Below, piece by piece: positions 63,345 to 64,000 of a DNA stretch of 64,000 bases (within the stretch, counting starts at the first letter, position 1; every line of letters begins with the position of its first letter). The stretch covers positions 744,001-808,000 of the forward strand of contig NZ_WQCG01000002.1 of the NCBI RefSeq assembly GCF_013032505.1, read 5' to 3'. The position numbers and the translations under genes are program-made. The DNA is from Ruegeria atlantica (GTDB taxonomy: Bacteria > Pseudomonadota > Alphaproteobacteria > Rhodobacterales > Rhodobacteraceae). A model generated the notes under the pieces. The model saw only the letters and a list, made by a program, of their open reading frames with translations, was not told where the DNA came from and did not search any database.

Positions 63345-64000
63345 TTACGCGAAAAATCTTCTGCTGTGTTTCGCCACATGCTCAACAAACAGACGTACTT
63401 TCGGATCCTGAAGCTTTTTGTGAGGATACAGACACCCGAAAATCGTTGCCAACGGCGGCGTCTCGGGTAGGACTTCGACTAACCGGCCATCCTCAAGATA
63501 CTCCCGCACATCAAAGCGCGGCTTGTTGACGACCCCCTTTCCGGCCAAGGCCCAATCCGTCAGCACATCACCGTCGTCCGCATCATACTTGCCGCGAACC
63601 TCAAGCTTTCGTGGCCCCATGTCGGTACGAAGCGTCCAAAAGTATTCCGGCGACCTTGGATAACGCAACAAGAGGCAGTTGTGCGGTGTGTGCAACAAGT
63701 CATCGGGTGTGATGGGCACACCAAATTTGGATAAGTACTCGGGAGAAGCGCACAGAACACGATCACAATCCGCAAACTTCCGCAGTTTCATCGTAGAATC
63801 ACCAGGCTCTCCAATAAAAAATGCGATATCCAGACCGTCGGCCAAGATATCCACCTTTCGGTCGGACAAGCGCATGCGAATCTCGATTTCTGGATAGAGA
63901 TCCGAGAATTCCGGAACCAGCGGTGCAACGATTCTTCGCCCGACCCCAAGCGGCGCGGTGATGCGGATCGCGCCTCGCGGGGCGTCCGAAAAGCTGGCGA
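63345..64000 (-). CDS. LysR-family regulator, C-terminal part (runs off right edge)
   Basis: The minus-strand frame is open from 63345 to the window end and encodes the effector domain and the end of the linker of a LysR protein (GAIRITAPLGVGRRIVAPLV, then MRLSDRKVDILADGLDIAFFIG). The helix-turn-helix lies outside. It shares phrases with the LysR protein at 61025-61945 (DRKVD, RVLCASP-Y, DDGDVLTDWALAG), a clear paralogue. An internal Met at 63875 is not the start. Confidence 0.9.
   Translation of the reverse strand, partial: ASFSDAPRGAIRITAPLGVGRRIVAPLVPEFSDLYPEIEIRMRLSDRKVDILADGLDIAFFIGEPGDSTMKLRKFADCDRVLCASPEYLSKFGVPITPDDLLHTPHNCLLLRYPRSPEYFWTLRTDMGPRKLEVRGKYDADDGDVLTDWALAGKGVVNKPRFDVREYLEDGRLVEVLPETPPLATIFGCLYPHKKLQDPKVRLFVEHVAKHSRRFFA

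Overview
The window looks like chromosomal DNA of an alphaproteobacterium of the Roseobacter group (Rhodobacterales). This is inferred from gene content and moderately high GC, not from a marker gene. It holds a trimethylamine N-oxide (TMAO) ABC transporter with a Tdm-type demethylase, a DmmDABC-type dimethylamine monooxygenase, the N-methylglutamate pathway genes mgsABC and gmaS, a beta-hydroxyaspartate cycle operon and a bacterial ureide pathway. I found no rRNA, tRNA, IS element, phage gene or CRISPR array.

Layout. 0-3.4 kb: DUF58 (partial), MoxR, DUF4350 and DUF4129 genes on the minus strand. 3.6-4.5 kb: two unrecognised small genes. 4.6-11.4 kb: tmoX, tmoW, tmoV, a small cupin gene and tdm, with a divergent LysR gene. 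12.7-19 kb: cytochrome bo3 operon cyoABCD plus SURF1, with a divergent MFS transporter. 19.2-19.5 kb: a decayed gene. 19.8-24.7 kb: an XRE-cupin regulator, a GNAT gene and dmmDABC. 25-31.2 kb: a divergent Amt-family transporter with a 71-residue companion, then mgsABC and gmaS. 31.3-33.4 kb: a class I glutamine amidotransferase, a truncated haemoglobin and a DMT-family exporter. 33.5-39 kb: a second quaternary-amine-type ABC transporter whose permease is translationally coupled to an alpha/beta hydrolase, with a divergent LysR gene and a 16-bp perfect palindrome between them. 39-50.2 kb: two loci that each pair an Asp/Glu-racemase-family gene with a cysteate lyase/D-cysteine desulfhydrase-family gene. 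The second also has a TAXI-type TRAP transporter, a FAD amino-acid oxidoreductase and a TauE/SafE exporter. 50.7-63.3 kb: purine/ureide catabolism (allE, NCS2 permease, allA, puuE-URAD fusion, uraH, puuD) wrapped around bhcR and bhcABCD. A partial LysR gene runs off the right edge.

How the parts fit. TMAO enters through TmoXWV, and Tdm gives dimethylamine plus a one-carbon unit. DmmABC, with DmmD handling the C1 unit, gives methylamine. GmaS and MgsABC turn methylamine into N-methylglutamate. Trimethylamine monooxygenase (tmm) and N-methylglutamate dehydrogenase are not in the window. In the last third, urate is opened by PuuD, UraH, the URAD domain and PuuE to allantoate. AllE and AllA then lead to glyoxylate plus urea, and the bhc operon can assimilate that glyoxylate into oxaloacetate. 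No allantoate amidohydrolase is in the window.

Gene families were recognised by eye from translated sequence; no database search was run. Start codons were chosen from Shine-Dalgarno sequences and overlaps with neighbouring genes.
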